This document shows, piece by piece, positions 25,331 through 35,463 of a DNA stretch of 64,000 nucleotides. Below the pieces are notes generated by a model. That model was not told where the DNA came from and did no database searches. It was given only the letters and a program-made list of their open reading frames with translations. How positions within the stretch are numbered: the stretch's first letter is position 1; the number at the start of each line of letters is the position of its first letter. Position numbers and translations under genes: made by a program. The stretch covers positions 62,001 to 126,000 of the forward strand of contig NZ_JAEUAT010000013.1 in the NCBI RefSeq assembly GCF_019511525.1. The letters run 5' to 3'. The DNA comes from Rhizobium cauense. GTDB taxonomy: Bacteria; Pseudomonadota; Alphaproteobacteria; Rhizobiales; Rhizobiaceae.

Positions 25331-26680
25331 TCAGCCGTGCTTCATCGGCTTCGGCGTGATGGTGGTGTTTGCGTCTTTGGCTTTGGGAGCGTCCGGCAGT
25401 TCGCCAGTCCACTCCCAAGCCTGGGTCCCGGGCGGGTTTTCGTACCAACCCGGATCGGAGTAATCGTCCGCCGAAATGCCTTCACGGACTTTCACGACCG
25501 AGAACATGCCGCCCATCTCGATGGGGCCGTGAGGACCCCAACCGGTCATCATGGGAATGGTGTTCTCGGGGATGGGCATTTCCATTTCGCCCATGTCGGC
25601 CATGCCTTTGGTTCCCATCGGCATGTAATCGGGCTGCAGCTTGCGGATTTTCTCGGCGACCTTGGACTTGTCGGCACCAATGAAGGTCGGGATGTCGTGG
25701 CCCATCGCGTTCATGGTGTGATGTGACTTGTGGCAATGGATTGCCCAGTCGCCGAGGTACTTGGCATCGAACTCGTAGGCCCGCATCGCCCCGACGGGGA
25801 TATCGATGCTCACCTCCGGCCATCGCGCCTCGGGTCGCACCCAGCCGCCATCGGTGCAGGTGACCTCGAAGTCATAGCCGTGCATGTGGACCGGGTGGTT
25901 CGTCATCGTCAGGTTGCCGACGCGAACACGCACACGGTCGTTCTTGGAAACGACAAGCGGGCTGATGTCCGGGAAAATCCGACTGTTCCAGCACCACATG
26001 TTGAAGTCGGTCATTTCCATGACCTTGGGCACATAGGTGCCGGGATCGATGTCATAGGCGTTGAGCAGGAACACAAAGTCCCGGTCGACGCGCATGAACT
26101 TCGGGTCCTTGGGGTGGATGACGAAGAAGCCCATCATGCCCATCGCCATCTGGACCATCTCGTCCGAATGTGGGTGGTACATAAAGGTGCCGGACTTCAC
26201 GAGATCAAACTCGTAAACAAAGGTCTTTCCGACAGGTATGTGAGGCTGCGTCAGACCGCCAACGCCGTCCATCCCCGATGGTAGGATCATCCCGTGCCAA
26301 TGAATGGTCGTATGCTCGGGCAGCTTGTTGGTGACGAATATACGAACACGGTCGCCCTCGACGGCCTCGATGGTCGGTCCCGGGGATTGTCCGTTGTAGC
26401 CCCAGAGGTAGGCGGTCATGCCGTCTGCCATCTCTCGCTCCACCGGCTCGGCGACAAGATGAAACTCCTTGACGCCATTGTTCATCCGATGGGGAAGCGT
26501 CCAGCCGTTGAGGGTGACCACCGGCTGATAATCGGGGCCCGAGGTTGGGTGCAGTGGAGGCTGCATATCGGCCGACGCCATTGCCGGAGCGTCCGGAAGG
26601 CCCATCGCAGACGTCTTGGTCCAGGCTCCTGCTGCCATCAGGGCTGCACCAGCGCCAAAAAGTTGTCGTCTATTGAACAT
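25331..26680 (-). CDS. Multicopper oxidase (CopA/CuiD type, Tat-exported)
   Basis: A 449-residue multicopper oxidase from the ATG at 26680, which begins with a Tat signal (NRRQLFGAGAAL). All copper-ligand blocks are present: TIHWHGM near residue 127, MYHPHSDEM near 168, HPVHMHGYDFEV near 264, and HCHKSHHTMNAMGH near 316. The last has the HCH pattern of the type 1/type 3 sites. These enzymes oxidise Cu(I) in the periplasm to less toxic Cu(II). The longer frame to 27151 overlaps the efflux channel gene and is not used. Confidence 0.92.
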   Translation of the reverse strand: MFNRRQLFGAGAALMAAGAWTKTSAMGLPDAPAMASADMQPPLHPTSGPDYQPVVTLNGWTLPHRMNNGVKEFHLVAEPVEREMADGMTAYLWGYNGQSPGPTIEAVEGDRVRIFVTNKLPEHTTIHWHGMILPSGMDGVGGLTQPHIPVGKTFVYEFDLVKSGTFMYHPHSDEMVQMAMGMMGFFVIHPKDPKFMRVDRDFVFLLNAYDIDPGTYVPKVMEMTDFNMWCWNSRIFPDISPLVVSKNDRVRVRVGNLTMTNHPVHMHGYDFEVTCTDGGWVRPEARWPEVSIDIPVGAMRAYEFDAKYLGDWAIHCHKSHHTMNAMGHDIPTFIGADKSKVAEKIRKLQPDYMPMGTKGMADMGEMEMPIPENTIPMMTGWGPHGPIEMGGMFSVVKVREGISADDYSDPGWYENPPGTQAWEWTGELPDAPKAKDANTTITPKPMKHG

Positions 26681-26694
26681 CTGAGTGTCCTTTC

Positions 26695-28161
26695 TCAATG
26701 AGCGCCGCCGCCGCTTTCGGAGGCCGAAGCAACCTCCGTCTCGGCTGCCGCCGCAGACGAGCCGCCGCCGTAGACAGCGGGGGCAAGGTTCGCGTCGGCC
26801 AGCCAAAAATCTCGCTTGGCGTTGACGGAAAGCAGGATGGAATTGATCTTGTCCCGAGTGTCGGTGAGCAATTCGAACGTGTTGGTGATCATGCCGTTGT
26901 AGGTGAGCAGCGACTCTTCCTCGACCTTGGTACGCAGCGGCACGACGTTGTTGCGGTAGTGCCGGGCAATGTCGTAGTTGGCGCGGTAGGCCTCGTAGGC
27001 TGATCTCGCCTCCGAACGCACATTGACGGCTTTCTCCGCCAATTGGTTCGCGGCTCGCATGTAGCCAAGCTCGGCCTTGCGCATCCGGGCCTTGCCGGTG
27101 TCGAAGATAGGGATCGCGAACTCCAGCTCGCCAGCGGCGGTGGTTTCCCACTTCTTCTTGCCGTCCTCCTCGACTTCGCGTTCGGCCTCGAAGCCTGCCA
27201 AGACTTCCAGGTCGGTGACGTAGCGGGTGGCCTCGGTCAGGCCATAGGATCGTGCGGTGGCCTCCAGCTCCAGGCGGGCGACCTGAAGATCAATACGGTT
27301 TCTGAGGGCTTCGGCTTCGATTGCGTCGCGCTTGGCAAGCGACCGTGGCAGCGCCGGGAGACTGTTCGGGACCTGGAAGTCGACGTCGGTGCCCCACAGG
27401 CCCATCAGTCTGGTGAGTTCCTCCTTGGCAAGACGCGCCGTCAACCTTGCCTTCGCGGTTTCGCCAGCCAGCTCGGCAACAAAGACATGCTCGCGAGCTT
27501 GGCCTCCCTTGGTCATTGCGCCTGTTTCACCCAGCTTTTCGGCGAGTTCCGACGCTGCGTCGGCGGCAGCTTGCGCTCGTTGCAGCTGACCGACATTTTC
27601 CCATGCCGCGACGGCATTGATCCAGGCACGACGGGTTTCCGCTGCGAGCTGCAGGGTCCGGACGGCAGCGTTCAGCTGAGCCTGCCTGAAGCGAGTGTCG
27701 GCGATCTCGATGTCCCGCTTCCTCGTCATTAGGGCGAGAAGGTTTGTGGTGATCGCCCCCTCGATTGTGCGGAATGCCTCAAGTTCCGGCGCACCAATGC
27801 CCGAGAAGCCGATAGAGACTGTAGGGTTCAGCAGCATCGTCGACTGCCAGGCATCTGCCGCGCTGTCGCCGAGGTCGGCGTAGGCTGCCTGCAGGCCCTT
27901 GTTGTTGATGAGCGAGACTTGGACGGCCGTGTCGGCGTCCAGCACCTTGCTCCGGCTCAGGATCGTCTTGACATGGGCAGAGGTTGCCTGGGCCTGCTGT
28001 TGATTTTGGACCCAGACAGTCTGCTTGGCGGTGGCACCACCAACCTTGGCGGAGACCGTGGAAAAGCCCGCTTCCTTTCTGGCGTATTCGGCACTGCTGA
28101 CGCAACCGGCCAGAACCAGTGGAATAGCTGTCAGGACTACCGCTCTCTTGATGGCGTTCAT
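26695..28161 (-). CDS. TolC-family outer-membrane efflux lipoprotein
   Basis: A 488-residue outer-membrane channel of the TolC family in copper clusters. The signal peptide ends with the lipobox VLAGC near residue 20. Long helical stretches (for example IEIADTRFRQAQLNAAVRTLQLAAETRRAW, and the repeat in AGELEFAIPIFDTGKARMRKAELGYMRAANQL) are the TolC hairpins. The end carries Ser/Ala/Glu-rich low-complexity sequence. No RND pump is encoded with it, so it may act with other partners or alone; copper tolerance is inferred from the neighbours. Confidence 0.88.
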   Translation of the reverse strand: MNAIKRAVVLTAIPLVLAGCVSSAEYARKEAGFSTVSAKVGGATAKQTVWVQNQQQAQATSAHVKTILSRSKVLDADTAVQVSLINNKGLQAAYADLGDSAADAWQSTMLLNPTVSIGFSGIGAPELEAFRTIEGAITTNLLALMTRKRDIEIADTRFRQAQLNAAVRTLQLAAETRRAWINAVAAWENVGQLQRAQAAADAASELAEKLGETGAMTKGGQAREHVFVAELAGETAKARLTARLAKEELTRLMGLWGTDVDFQVPNSLPALPRSLAKRDAIEAEALRNRIDLQVARLELEATARSYGLTEATRYVTDLEVLAGFEAEREVEEDGKKKWETTAAGELEFAIPIFDTGKARMRKAELGYMRAANQLAEKAVNVRSEARSAYEAYRANYDIARHYRNNVVPLRTKVEEESLLTYNGMITNTFELLTDTRDKINSILLSVNAKRDFWLADANLAPAVYGGGSSAAAAETEVASASESGGGAH

Positions 28162-28382
28162 GATTGGTCTCCGTTCTTCGGAGACAATTGTTCGTTCTGT
28201 TGCCGCCACGGCTTCGGATCGACAGGCTGGCGGGCAACGAAGCCAGAAATGGGCGAACGGTATCGAAGAGGACGCACCGAGTACGTCTGCTGGACGTCCG
28301 CCGACGCAATAACATCGGGAGGCGTGGATGCGCAGCCGCCAATCAAAAGGGGCAGCCCCACCACAAAAAGGGAAGGTTTCAT
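28158..28382 (-). CDS. Small lipoprotein of the copper operon
   Basis: A 74-residue lipoprotein: signal LPLLIGGC with the lipidation cysteine near residue 17. The rest (SVRPLRYRSPISGFVARQPVDPKPW) is proline-rich. The start at 28382 (ATG, MKPSLF) is preferred to the longer frame. It overlaps the start of the efflux channel gene by 4 bp. Function unknown. Confidence 0.7.
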   Translation of the reverse strand: MKPSLFVVGLPLLIGGCASTPPDVIASADVQQTYSVRPLRYRSPISGFVARQPVDPKPWRQQNEQLSPKNGDQS

Positions 28383-28473
28383 TTTGAAAAATCCGAATAG
28401 CAGAAGTCGACCGGCAGGCGCGGCTGTCGCCACGGCATGCCTTCCGGACCCGTCAGGACGGGCTAATCGCTAT

Positions 28474-28917
28474 TCAGATATTAGGCGGTCGATACAGAGG
28501 CGGCAGCTCGCCAACCACAGTTTGATCGTTGACGAACTGCCGGATCGAAGACACGACGGGTCCGCCGAAGTCGTGAGCTTCACAAACAATGCCAAAGCCG
28601 CCGCAGAAATCCTTGCAGCACGGCTGTTTGGAGAACTGGTCGTCATCGCCCGTGGATGACCCGTGATCATGCTGCTGGGAAAAATCTTGAGCCGCCGCCC
28701 GATCACCGGACATCGAATGATCCTGACCGGGCATGCCGTGATGATCGTGAGACATGGCACTATGGTCGTGCCCGCTCGCGGACGGCAATTCAGGGAACGC
28801 CGAGCCATGCATGGCGGCATTTGCGTTGGACAAGGTGTACCCTGCCAGCGATACGATGATCACCAGCCGCACGAATATGAGCAGTTTGCTCAGTGCGATT
28901 CGATACATTTTGCCCAT
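28474..28917 (-). CDS. His/Cys-rich secreted protein of the copper operon
   Basis: A 147-residue protein from the ATG at 28917 (a TTG at 28923 and an ATG at 28908 are alternatives). One hydrophobic N-terminal segment is followed by a run of HDHSAMSHDHHGMPGQDHSM, clear metal-binding repeats, then CCKDFCGGFGIVC and a terminal ELPPLYRPP. The layout matches small DUF2946-like copper-associated proteins, and two others of the same build are at 29914 and 35464. Probably the first gene of the minus-strand copper operon. Confidence 0.7.
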   Translation of the reverse strand: MGKMYRIALSKLLIFVRLVIIVSLAGYTLSNANAAMHGSAFPELPSASGHDHSAMSHDHHGMPGQDHSMSGDRAAAQDFSQQHDHGSSTGDDDQFSKQPCCKDFCGGFGIVCEAHDFGGPVVSSIRQFVNDQTVVGELPPLYRPPNI

Positions 28918-29225
28918 TCCCAAGAGCTACAGCCAAAGCGGCCCCGCTTCAATTGCGCTGCCGAACGTTTCAAAGATTCGCGACCATTGTGAGGCAGTAA
29001 TGGGGGCGTGTACGGCTTGCCACCGTTGGAAGGTCAACATCTATTTTGCTGAACCGCCTGCAATTTCGGACGGCAATGAGTTTGAGGGAGGGCACCCCGG
29101 CTTTTTGAAAACCAACCCTCCGCTGTGGCCTCCCACTATCCTCCCAGGAGAAGAGGATAGGAAGAGACTAGGACTAACCGCTTTCCTCGCCATCGGACTT
29201 AGGTCCAATCGTCGAATTCCTTACG

Positions 29226-29759
29226 TCAACGAACAATGCGGTTAGCGTCTGACTTGACGGTCCAGGTAACCGGATCGTCTGTGCGGGGAAGGATAATCCG
29301 GTCGATTGTAGCGTCCCGCTTGATCAACGTATGCCAGGCGGCCGCCGTGAAGTGCATCGCGACCATAATTAGGATCACCTTCGATCCGATGACATGAAAC
29401 GGTGCGACGGAGAAGGTCAGATAGCTGGCGACGAAACCAAGTGCGGCTTGCCCGATTATCGCGGCATAGAAGGCAAAGTGGAGAGCCTTTGCGAGCAGGT
29501 CCGCACCCGTCTGCGGTATCGCTGGTGATGGCGGCCGCATAATCCTCAGGAGAAGCCGCAGGACCATCAACCCGCCGATGGCAATCCCCGCATAGTTGTG
29601 GATCAGGTGCTGCAGCACGTCGTCCGCCGACGGCTGCACGCCCATGTGCACCGCGTGATGGGTCCGCTCAATACTACCTCCAGTCAGGTACTGTAGTGGC
29701 AGTAGTCCTGCGATCACCCAGTGCAAGGCGATCTGATAACCCCTGTAACCTTTGCGCAT
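29226..29759 (-). CDS. Cytochrome b561-type membrane protein
   Basis: A 177-residue four-helix cytochrome b with histidines placed as haem ligands: QIALHWVIAGLLPLQY in helix 1, LIHNYAGI in helix 2, LHFAFYAAIIGQ in helix 3 and MHFTAAAWHTLIKRD in helix 4. These proteins move electrons between quinones and periplasmic or membrane partners. It lies at the edge of the copper island, divergent from the gene at 29914. The start at 29759 (MRKGYRGYQ) fits the family better than 29771. Confidence 0.88.
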   Translation of the reverse strand: MRKGYRGYQIALHWVIAGLLPLQYLTGGSIERTHHAVHMGVQPSADDVLQHLIHNYAGIAIGGLMVLRLLLRIMRPPSPAIPQTGADLLAKALHFAFYAAIIGQAALGFVASYLTFSVAPFHVIGSKVILIMVAMHFTAAAWHTLIKRDATIDRIILPRTDDPVTWTVKSDANRIVR

Positions 29760-29913
29760 TCGATCCTCCAATTGCCGTGGAGGATGCCGTGACTCTGTAA
29801 AAATTGGGTATCAACCCCCGTACTCCCTGCTTGCTTTCCAAGCTTGCCAGCCCATATCGCCATCAGGAACAAAATTCTGCTTTCGCCATTTGGATGCGAA
29901 AGGGAAATTCACG

Positions 29914-30249
29914 GTGAGCCGTATTAGTAGCAAAATCGCCCATGCCATAGTGGCCCTGGCGTTGAGCTTGATGGTGATCGCGGCGATGGCCCCGTCGGTG
30001 AACGCCGGCTCGCTGGGCGGGCAGTGCTTGCATGCCTACTCAGGCTCACATGATGAAAAGCCGCATCCGGACACGATACATGTAGTTGCATGCTGCAGTG
30101 ACATGCATTGCTGTCCGCTTATTCCGAGCGTCCTTCCAGCCGAGACGTCGTTGCGGTTAGACGACGTCCTTTTTGCGGGACATAGGGCAGCAAGCCCGCT
30201 CCTGTTGATCAGGCCAATCGATCCGCCACCGAAAGCCTTCGCGGCCTGA
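29914..30249 (+). CDS. Small Cys-rich secreted protein (DUF2946-like)
   Basis: A 111-residue protein starting with GTG (VSRISSKIAH) behind AAAGGGAAATTC. It has a signal peptide or one transmembrane segment, then GQCLHAYSGSHDEKPH and a CCSDMHCC cluster with prolines at the end. The pattern is shared with the proteins at 28474 and 35464. A metal-binding periplasmic role is inferred. It precedes the DUF305 and Csp genes in the same direction and may share their transcript. Confidence 0.6.
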   Translation: MSRISSKIAHAIVALALSLMVIAAMAPSVNAGSLGGQCLHAYSGSHDEKPHPDTIHVVACCSDMHCCPLIPSVLPAETSLRLDDVLFAGHRAASPLLLIRPIDPPPKAFAA

Positions 30250-30282
30250 CGTTTCGATCAACCCAATCCTTGGAGATTTCCG

Positions 30283-30744
30283 ATGAAAACGAAGTACCTT
30301 TTGACGGCTTTCGCCGCGTCTTGCCTGTCCTTGGCAGCGATTCCTGCTGTTGCCCAGGAAATGACCTATCCCGAAAAATGCAAGGGGATGGACATGGCCC
30401 AAATGAATACCTCGTCCGGCGGCGGGACGAAGATGGACATGTCCTCTGGCGGCGACATGAAGATGGATATGCCCATGGACAAAATGGGCGATTACCAGAA
30501 GGCCGTGATGGACGGCATGAAGTCGATGCACGACGACATGATGACGGGGATGATGCAGAAAGACCCCGATGTGGCTTTCGTTTGCGGGATGATCGCCCAC
30601 CACATGGGTGCGATCAACATGTCCGAGGCCGAGCTGAAGTACGGTGACAACAAGGCGGCGAAGGACATGGCGAAGAAGGTCATTGCCGCGCAAAAAAAAG
30701 AGATCGCGTACATGACCAAGTGGGTCGAGAAGGAAGCCAAATAG
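30283..30744 (+). CDS. DUF305-family copper-associated protein
   Basis: A 153-residue secreted protein (signal to about PAVAQE). The first 60 mature residues are Met/Gly-rich (MDMAQMNTSSGGGTKMDMSS), then the DUF305 domain has GMIAHHMGAINMSEAELKYG, the family motif with its two adjacent histidines. The Met runs and position suggest copper handling in the periplasm, but no activity is known. Confidence 0.85.
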   Translation: MKTKYLLTAFAASCLSLAAIPAVAQEMTYPEKCKGMDMAQMNTSSGGGTKMDMSSGGDMKMDMPMDKMGDYQKAVMDGMKSMHDDMMTGMMQKDPDVAFVCGMIAHHMGAINMSEAELKYGDNKAAKDMAKKVIAAQKKEIAYMTKWVEKEAK

Positions 30745-30753
30745 GAGGCGATC

Positions 30754-31086
30754 ATGCACCACCAATCGGAAGAGATGAAGCGTTGCATCGAGACCTGCCT
30801 GGCTTGCTACCAGGAGTGCCTTTCGATGGCGATGACCCACTGTTTGGAAATGGGTGGCCAACATACGAAGCCAGACCATTACCGTCTCATGATGGCATGC
30901 GCGGAAATGTGCCGCACGTCGGCGCATTTCATGTTGCTCGCCACACCGCATCACAAGCACACCTGCCGTGAGTGCGCCGAAATCTGCCGGGAATGCGCTG
31001 CCGACTGTGAGCGCATCGGCGATATGGAAAGCTGCGTCGATGCCTGCCGCCGCTGCGCGGAAAGCTGTGAGAAGATGGCCGCTTAG
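30754..31086 (+). CDS. Four-helix copper-storage protein (Csp-like)
   Basis: A 110-residue protein with about 14 cysteines arranged as CxxC and CxxxC along four helices (MHHQSEEMKRCIETCLACYQECLSM, then CRECAEICRECAADCERI and CRRCAESCEKM). This is the pattern of the cytosolic Csp3 family, where Cys thiolates inside a four-helix bundle bind many Cu(I) ions. No signal peptide is present, so storage would be cytosolic. A strong terminator follows. Confidence 0.9.
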   Translation: MHHQSEEMKRCIETCLACYQECLSMAMTHCLEMGGQHTKPDHYRLMMACAEMCRTSAHFMLLATPHHKHTCRECAEICRECAADCERIGDMESCVDACRRCAESCEKMAA

Positions 31087-31094
31087 GCTGCAAG

Positions 31095-31126
31095 GCGGGA
31101 GGCAGTTTAGCTGCCTCCTGCTTTTT
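31095..31126 (+). terminator. Rho-independent terminator after csp
   Basis: GCGGGAGGCAG-TTTAG-CTGCCTCCTGC forms a stem followed by TTTTTG. It ends the plus-strand DUF305-Csp transcript. Confidence 0.75.
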
Positions 31127-31226
31127 GTTGCAGCAAAAGCTCGGAGGGATTGCAGGCTTTTACGCGTGGCCGCCACTAAAGTGGCGTCGACCGCCTCCTC
31201 GACGCAACTGTGTTCAATCGTCAGCG

Positions 31227-31892
<666 letters not shown>

Positions 31893-32094
31893 TGCTTCCT
31901 CCAAATTGCAGGTGGTGCTTCGATGCTATTGAAGATAGAGGAAGCTGGCCAATGACGCATCGGGCCGAAGTCTGATATATCCCGGTCTTAGGTCCTAGCT
32001 CACACAGCACGACGATCTTCTCTTCGGTCGTGGCACGGACTGAAGTCTGATCATCGGAACCTCTGAGCCCGCCGCTTGTTGATCTAAGCTATCA

Positions 32095-32262
32095 ATGAGG
32101 AGGCTGTTTGTGGACAAAGAGAACAGAGACTTGGACCTCCGCACCACGCCCCGCCGATATCGCCATCGCGGTTGGTTCTGGCTTTTGCTTGCCATCCTGT
32201 TGCTGTTCTGTGTCCTTGCGTATGGGATGTCAGAGCTCCGAACCGCACTTGGGATTTCCTAA
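32095..32262 (+). CDS. Possible small single-span membrane protein
   Basis: A 55-residue frame (MRRLFVDKENRDLDLRTTPRR then RGWFWLLLAILLLFCVLAYGMSEL). It has a basic, charged N-terminus and one clear transmembrane helix, and falls between the Gly-rich protein and the SRPBCC gene. A GTG at codon 6 is another possible start. Small size limits confidence. Confidence 0.45.
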   Translation: MRRLFVDKENRDLDLRTTPRRYRHRGWFWLLLAILLLFCVLAYGMSELRTALGIS

Positions 32263-32534
32263 TGTCGTTCCAGACCAGGCGCAGAGGTGACCAGCGACAT
32301 GCTGGCATAGAATGCCTGCACCCTTTTGCGACTGAACACTTATGGCCTTAGTATCCGCGAGACTTCCCATTAGCTTGTTAGAGCTTCTGGCAACCGCAAT
32401 CTTTCATAAAGGGTCCGTTGGAAATTCTGGCCTGAGCGTCAACCACAGATTGAGGAAACCGGCGAATACCCGCAGCGCCGAAGTCCAAAGATGACAGCCT
32501 GAGAAGGCCTAAGACTGGGCGGTGGGCTCTCCAT

Positions 32535-33038
32535 TCAGTCGCTTCTTGGATGCTGAGGGAAGCGATTACCGGCCTCCGAAGTTATTTTTGCTACGCACCA
32601 CCTCGCATATGCTTTTGCCGGAATTCCTCCCAGCCAGCTGCCCACGGGGCTGCGGGAATACGAGTATTGAATTTTAACCGTCACCCGGCAGCCTTGTGTG
32701 ATCGGCCTGATGACGAAATCCATGTGGTACGAGTCGATGACCAGCAATTTGGGGCGGCCGAGCGTTTGCCACGACTTCCGCCACGGTGGTTGCCACTCGG
32801 TGATGATCTCCTCGACGAGCAACTCCATGCCGAGAACCTTGCCGCGCATCTTTACGATGGAGCCGACAGCCTGCCCTTTGCCAGGATCGACGTCGTACTC
32901 CGTGGTGGCCCCCAGCATCATCAGCGAGGGCTTCTGCATGTGGGCTACGACAACGGTTGGATCATCGAGGAACGCGAAGACCTGCTGGGGCGGAGCCTGC
33001 AGGTCGATGGTGCTTGTCGCGGAGTCCTCGTAGGTCAT
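32535..33038 (-). CDS. SRPBCC-fold protein
   Basis: A 167-residue protein of the START/SRPBCC type: the N-terminal STIDLQAPPQQVFAFLDDPTVVVAHM, the central VGSIVKMRGKVLGMELLVEEIITEWQPPWRKSW and the C-terminal RVTVKIQYSYSRSP are typical of polyketide-cyclase-like folds. Its ATG at 33038 overlaps the stop of the DUF2933 gene. Function unknown; linkage to the copper ATPase is seen here. Confidence 0.7.
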   Translation of the reverse strand: MTYEDSATSTIDLQAPPQQVFAFLDDPTVVVAHMQKPSLMMLGATTEYDVDPGKGQAVGSIVKMRGKVLGMELLVEEIITEWQPPWRKSWQTLGRPKLLVIDSYHMDFVIRPITQGCRVTVKIQYSYSRSPVGSWLGGIPAKAYARWCVAKITSEAGNRFPQHPRSD

Positions 33039-33226
33039 CACGCGCCGTCCTTGTGGTCATGACCTCCATGACCACCGTGGCCATGGAACAGGTGCATTAG
33101 CGGACCTGCCAAAAGCAGGAGGTACGGGGGGATGCCAAAGGCGTGCGCCCAATGCTCCCGGAGCATGAAGAACACGACGATGATGCCAAGTGATGCCGCC
33201 ATCAAAATCCAGGTGCGCGAATTCAT
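33038..33226 (-). CDS. DUF2933-type small membrane protein
   Basis: A 62-residue protein with two hydrophobic segments (WILMAASLGIIVVFFML, then PPYLLLLAGPLMHLF) and a tail of HGHGGHGGHDHKD. This build (short membrane protein with a His-rich tail) is common beside copper ATPases in Rhizobiales. The start overlaps the ATPase stop by 4 bp (ATGA). Confidence 0.8.
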   Translation of the reverse strand: MNSRTWILMAASLGIIVVFFMLREHWAHAFGIPPYLLLLAGPLMHLFHGHGGHGGHDHKDGA

Positions 33227-35403
33227 AGTCCGATGCTCCTAAGTCTGAGGGAATTGCCGACGACGCTGACGGACGACAGGGCCATGGCGGCTGCGGCAAT
33301 GATCGGGGAGAGGAGGATTCCAAAGACGGGATAGAGAGCGCCCGCCGCTATCGGCACGCCAGCGGCGTTGTAGATGAAGGCGAAGAACAGGTTTTGCCGG
33401 ATGTTGCGCATCGTCGCCCGGCTAAGCTGCCGAGCCCTGACGATGCCTTGTAGATCGCCCTTGAGCAGGGTAACGCCCGCACTTTCGATGGCGACGTCCG
33501 TTCCGGTGCCCATCGCAATTCCGACGTCGGCCGCCGCAAGTGCTGGTGCATCATTGACGCCGTCCCCGGCCATCGCAACGATGCGGCCTTCGCTCCTCAG
33601 TCGCGAGACGGTCTTGCTCTTGTCTTCCGGAAGGACTTCCGCCTCCACCGAGGTGAGGCCGAGCTTGCGAGCAACTGCTGCCGCCGTCGTCTTGTTGTCG
33701 CCGGTCAGCATGACAACTTCGACGCCTTCTTCCATCAGCACATCAACCGCTTGCGGGGTTGTCGCTTTGATCGGATCGGCGATGGCGAAGAGACCGGCCA
33801 GCGAGCCATCGATTGCCAGGAAGATTACCGTCGCGCCTTGGTCTCGGAGTTCCTCCGCTTGAGCGGTCATCGACAGGACGTCGACGTTTGTGTCAGTCAT
33901 GATCCTGTGACTGCCCAAGATAAGCCTCTTACCAGCAACGATCCCGGTCACCCCTTTGCCAACGGGACTGTCGAAGCCTTGCGCGTCTTGGAGAGGGAGG
34001 TTCTGCTCCTGAGCAGCGACGACGATGGCATGGGCAAGCGGATGCTCGCTCGACCGCTCCAGGCTGGCGGCTAACTGCAGGACGTCATCAGCCGCCATCC
34101 CGTCGCCAGGAATGATGGTTGTCACCTTCGGACGGCCCTCGGTGAGCGTGCCGGTCTTGTCGACCACGATGGTGTTGATCTTTTCAATCCGTTCCAGTGC
34201 CTCGGCATTTCTGATCAGGACCCCCAATCTTGCGCCGCGACCAACGCCGACCATGATCGACATCGGGGTTGCCAGACCCAGGGCGCAGGGGCACGCGATG
34301 ATCAGGACAGCGACGGCGGCGACCAACCCGTGGGCAAATCGCGGCTCCGGACCGAACAGCAACCATGCGACAAATGCGATGACTGCGATGACGATAACAA
34401 CTGGCACGAACCAGCCCGACACCTGGTCGGCCAGCCGCTGGATCGGAGCACGAGAGCGCTGTGCCTCGGCGACCATCCGCACGATCTGGGACAGCATCGT
34501 GTCACGGCCGACCTTTCCGGCCTCCATGACGAAACCGCCGGTCTGGTTCATGGTGCCGCCGATCAGCTTCGACCCGACTTCCTTGGTCACAGGCATGGAC
34601 TCGCCAGTGATCATGGACTCGTCGACCGTGCTTCTGCCTTCGAGGAGGACGCCATCCACCGGCACTTTCTCGCCGGGACGAACGCGAAGCCGGTCCCCGA
34701 CCGCGATGACATCCAGGCCGACATCTTCGTCGGAACCATCCGTTTTGACGCGTCGCGCCATCTTCGGAGCGAGATCGAGCAGGGCCCGGATCGCGCCGCC
34801 CGTCTGTTCGCGGGCCCGAAGCTCAAGAACCTGGCCCAACAAGACGAGGACCGTGATGACTGCTGCCGCCTCAAAGTAGACCGCAACCGCGCCTTCGTTT
34901 GAGCGAACCGTTTCCGGAAAGATTTCCGGGAACACGGTTGCGACCGCACTGTAAATCCAGGCGACCCCGGTTCCCATCGCGATCAAGGTAAACATGTTGA
35001 GGTGACGGCTGACCAGGGACTGCCACCCCCGTTGAAAGAACGGCCAGCCAGCCCAGAGCACGACAGGGGTGGCCAAAATCATCTGCACCCAGTTCGACGT
35101 CTGCGCGCCGAGAAGCATGTGCAAGTTTGTGAGGTGGCCGCCCATCTCCAGCGCCAGGACCGGCAGAGAAAGCACCAAGCCGATCCAGAACCGACGTTGC
35201 ATATCAATCAGCTCGGCGCTGGGGCCGGTCTCAGCTGTCACCAATTCGGGTTCGAGAGTCATGCCGCAGATCGGACAGTTGCCCGGGCCGGGCTGCCGTA
35301 TCTGGGGATGCATGGGACAGGTATAGATGACCGGCTCGCTGGTTATAGTAGGCGGTGGCGATGCCGCCATATGTTCAAGGTCGTGATGATGTACCGTTGT
35401 CAC
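33223..35403 (-). CDS. P1B copper-translocating ATPase (HMBD type)
   Basis: A 726-residue P1B ATPase. The N-terminal metal domain is YTCPMHPQIRQPGPGNCPICGMTLEP (residues 28-53), the heavy-metal-binding type rather than the CxxC HMA type of the other ATPase. The ion channel motif is CPCALGLATP near residue 371, the phosphorylated Asp is in DKTGTLTEG near 414, and the hinge is GDGVNDAPALAAADVGIAMGTG. The metal-site order points to Cu(I) or Ag(I) export. It is cotranslated with the DUF2933 and SRPBCC genes downstream. Confidence 0.95.
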   Translation of the reverse strand: MTTVHHHDLEHMAASPPPTITSEPVIYTCPMHPQIRQPGPGNCPICGMTLEPELVTAETGPSAELIDMQRRFWIGLVLSLPVLALEMGGHLTNLHMLLGAQTSNWVQMILATPVVLWAGWPFFQRGWQSLVSRHLNMFTLIAMGTGVAWIYSAVATVFPEIFPETVRSNEGAVAVYFEAAAVITVLVLLGQVLELRAREQTGGAIRALLDLAPKMARRVKTDGSDEDVGLDVIAVGDRLRVRPGEKVPVDGVLLEGRSTVDESMITGESMPVTKEVGSKLIGGTMNQTGGFVMEAGKVGRDTMLSQIVRMVAEAQRSRAPIQRLADQVSGWFVPVVIVIAVIAFVAWLLFGPEPRFAHGLVAAVAVLIIACPCALGLATPMSIMVGVGRGARLGVLIRNAEALERIEKINTIVVDKTGTLTEGRPKVTTIIPGDGMAADDVLQLAASLERSSEHPLAHAIVVAAQEQNLPLQDAQGFDSPVGKGVTGIVAGKRLILGSHRIMTDTNVDVLSMTAQAEELRDQGATVIFLAIDGSLAGLFAIADPIKATTPQAVDVLMEEGVEVVMLTGDNKTTAAAVARKLGLTSVEAEVLPEDKSKTVSRLRSEGRIVAMAGDGVNDAPALAAADVGIAMGTGTDVAIESAGVTLLKGDLQGIVRARQLSRATMRNIRQNLFFAFIYNAAGVPIAAGALYPVFGILLSPIIAAAAMALSSVSVVGNSLRLRSIGL

Positions 35404-35463
35404 GAGACACTCCGTGTTTTCCGTTGCCAGCTCGCGCGGCCGAGCATGGCCACGCTCGTTAGA

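Noticed and set aside
29752..29913. Extended N-terminus of the gene at 29914
   Set aside because: The extension overlaps the cytochrome b561 start on the other strand and lacks a signal peptide at its beginning; the GTG at 29914 gives one.
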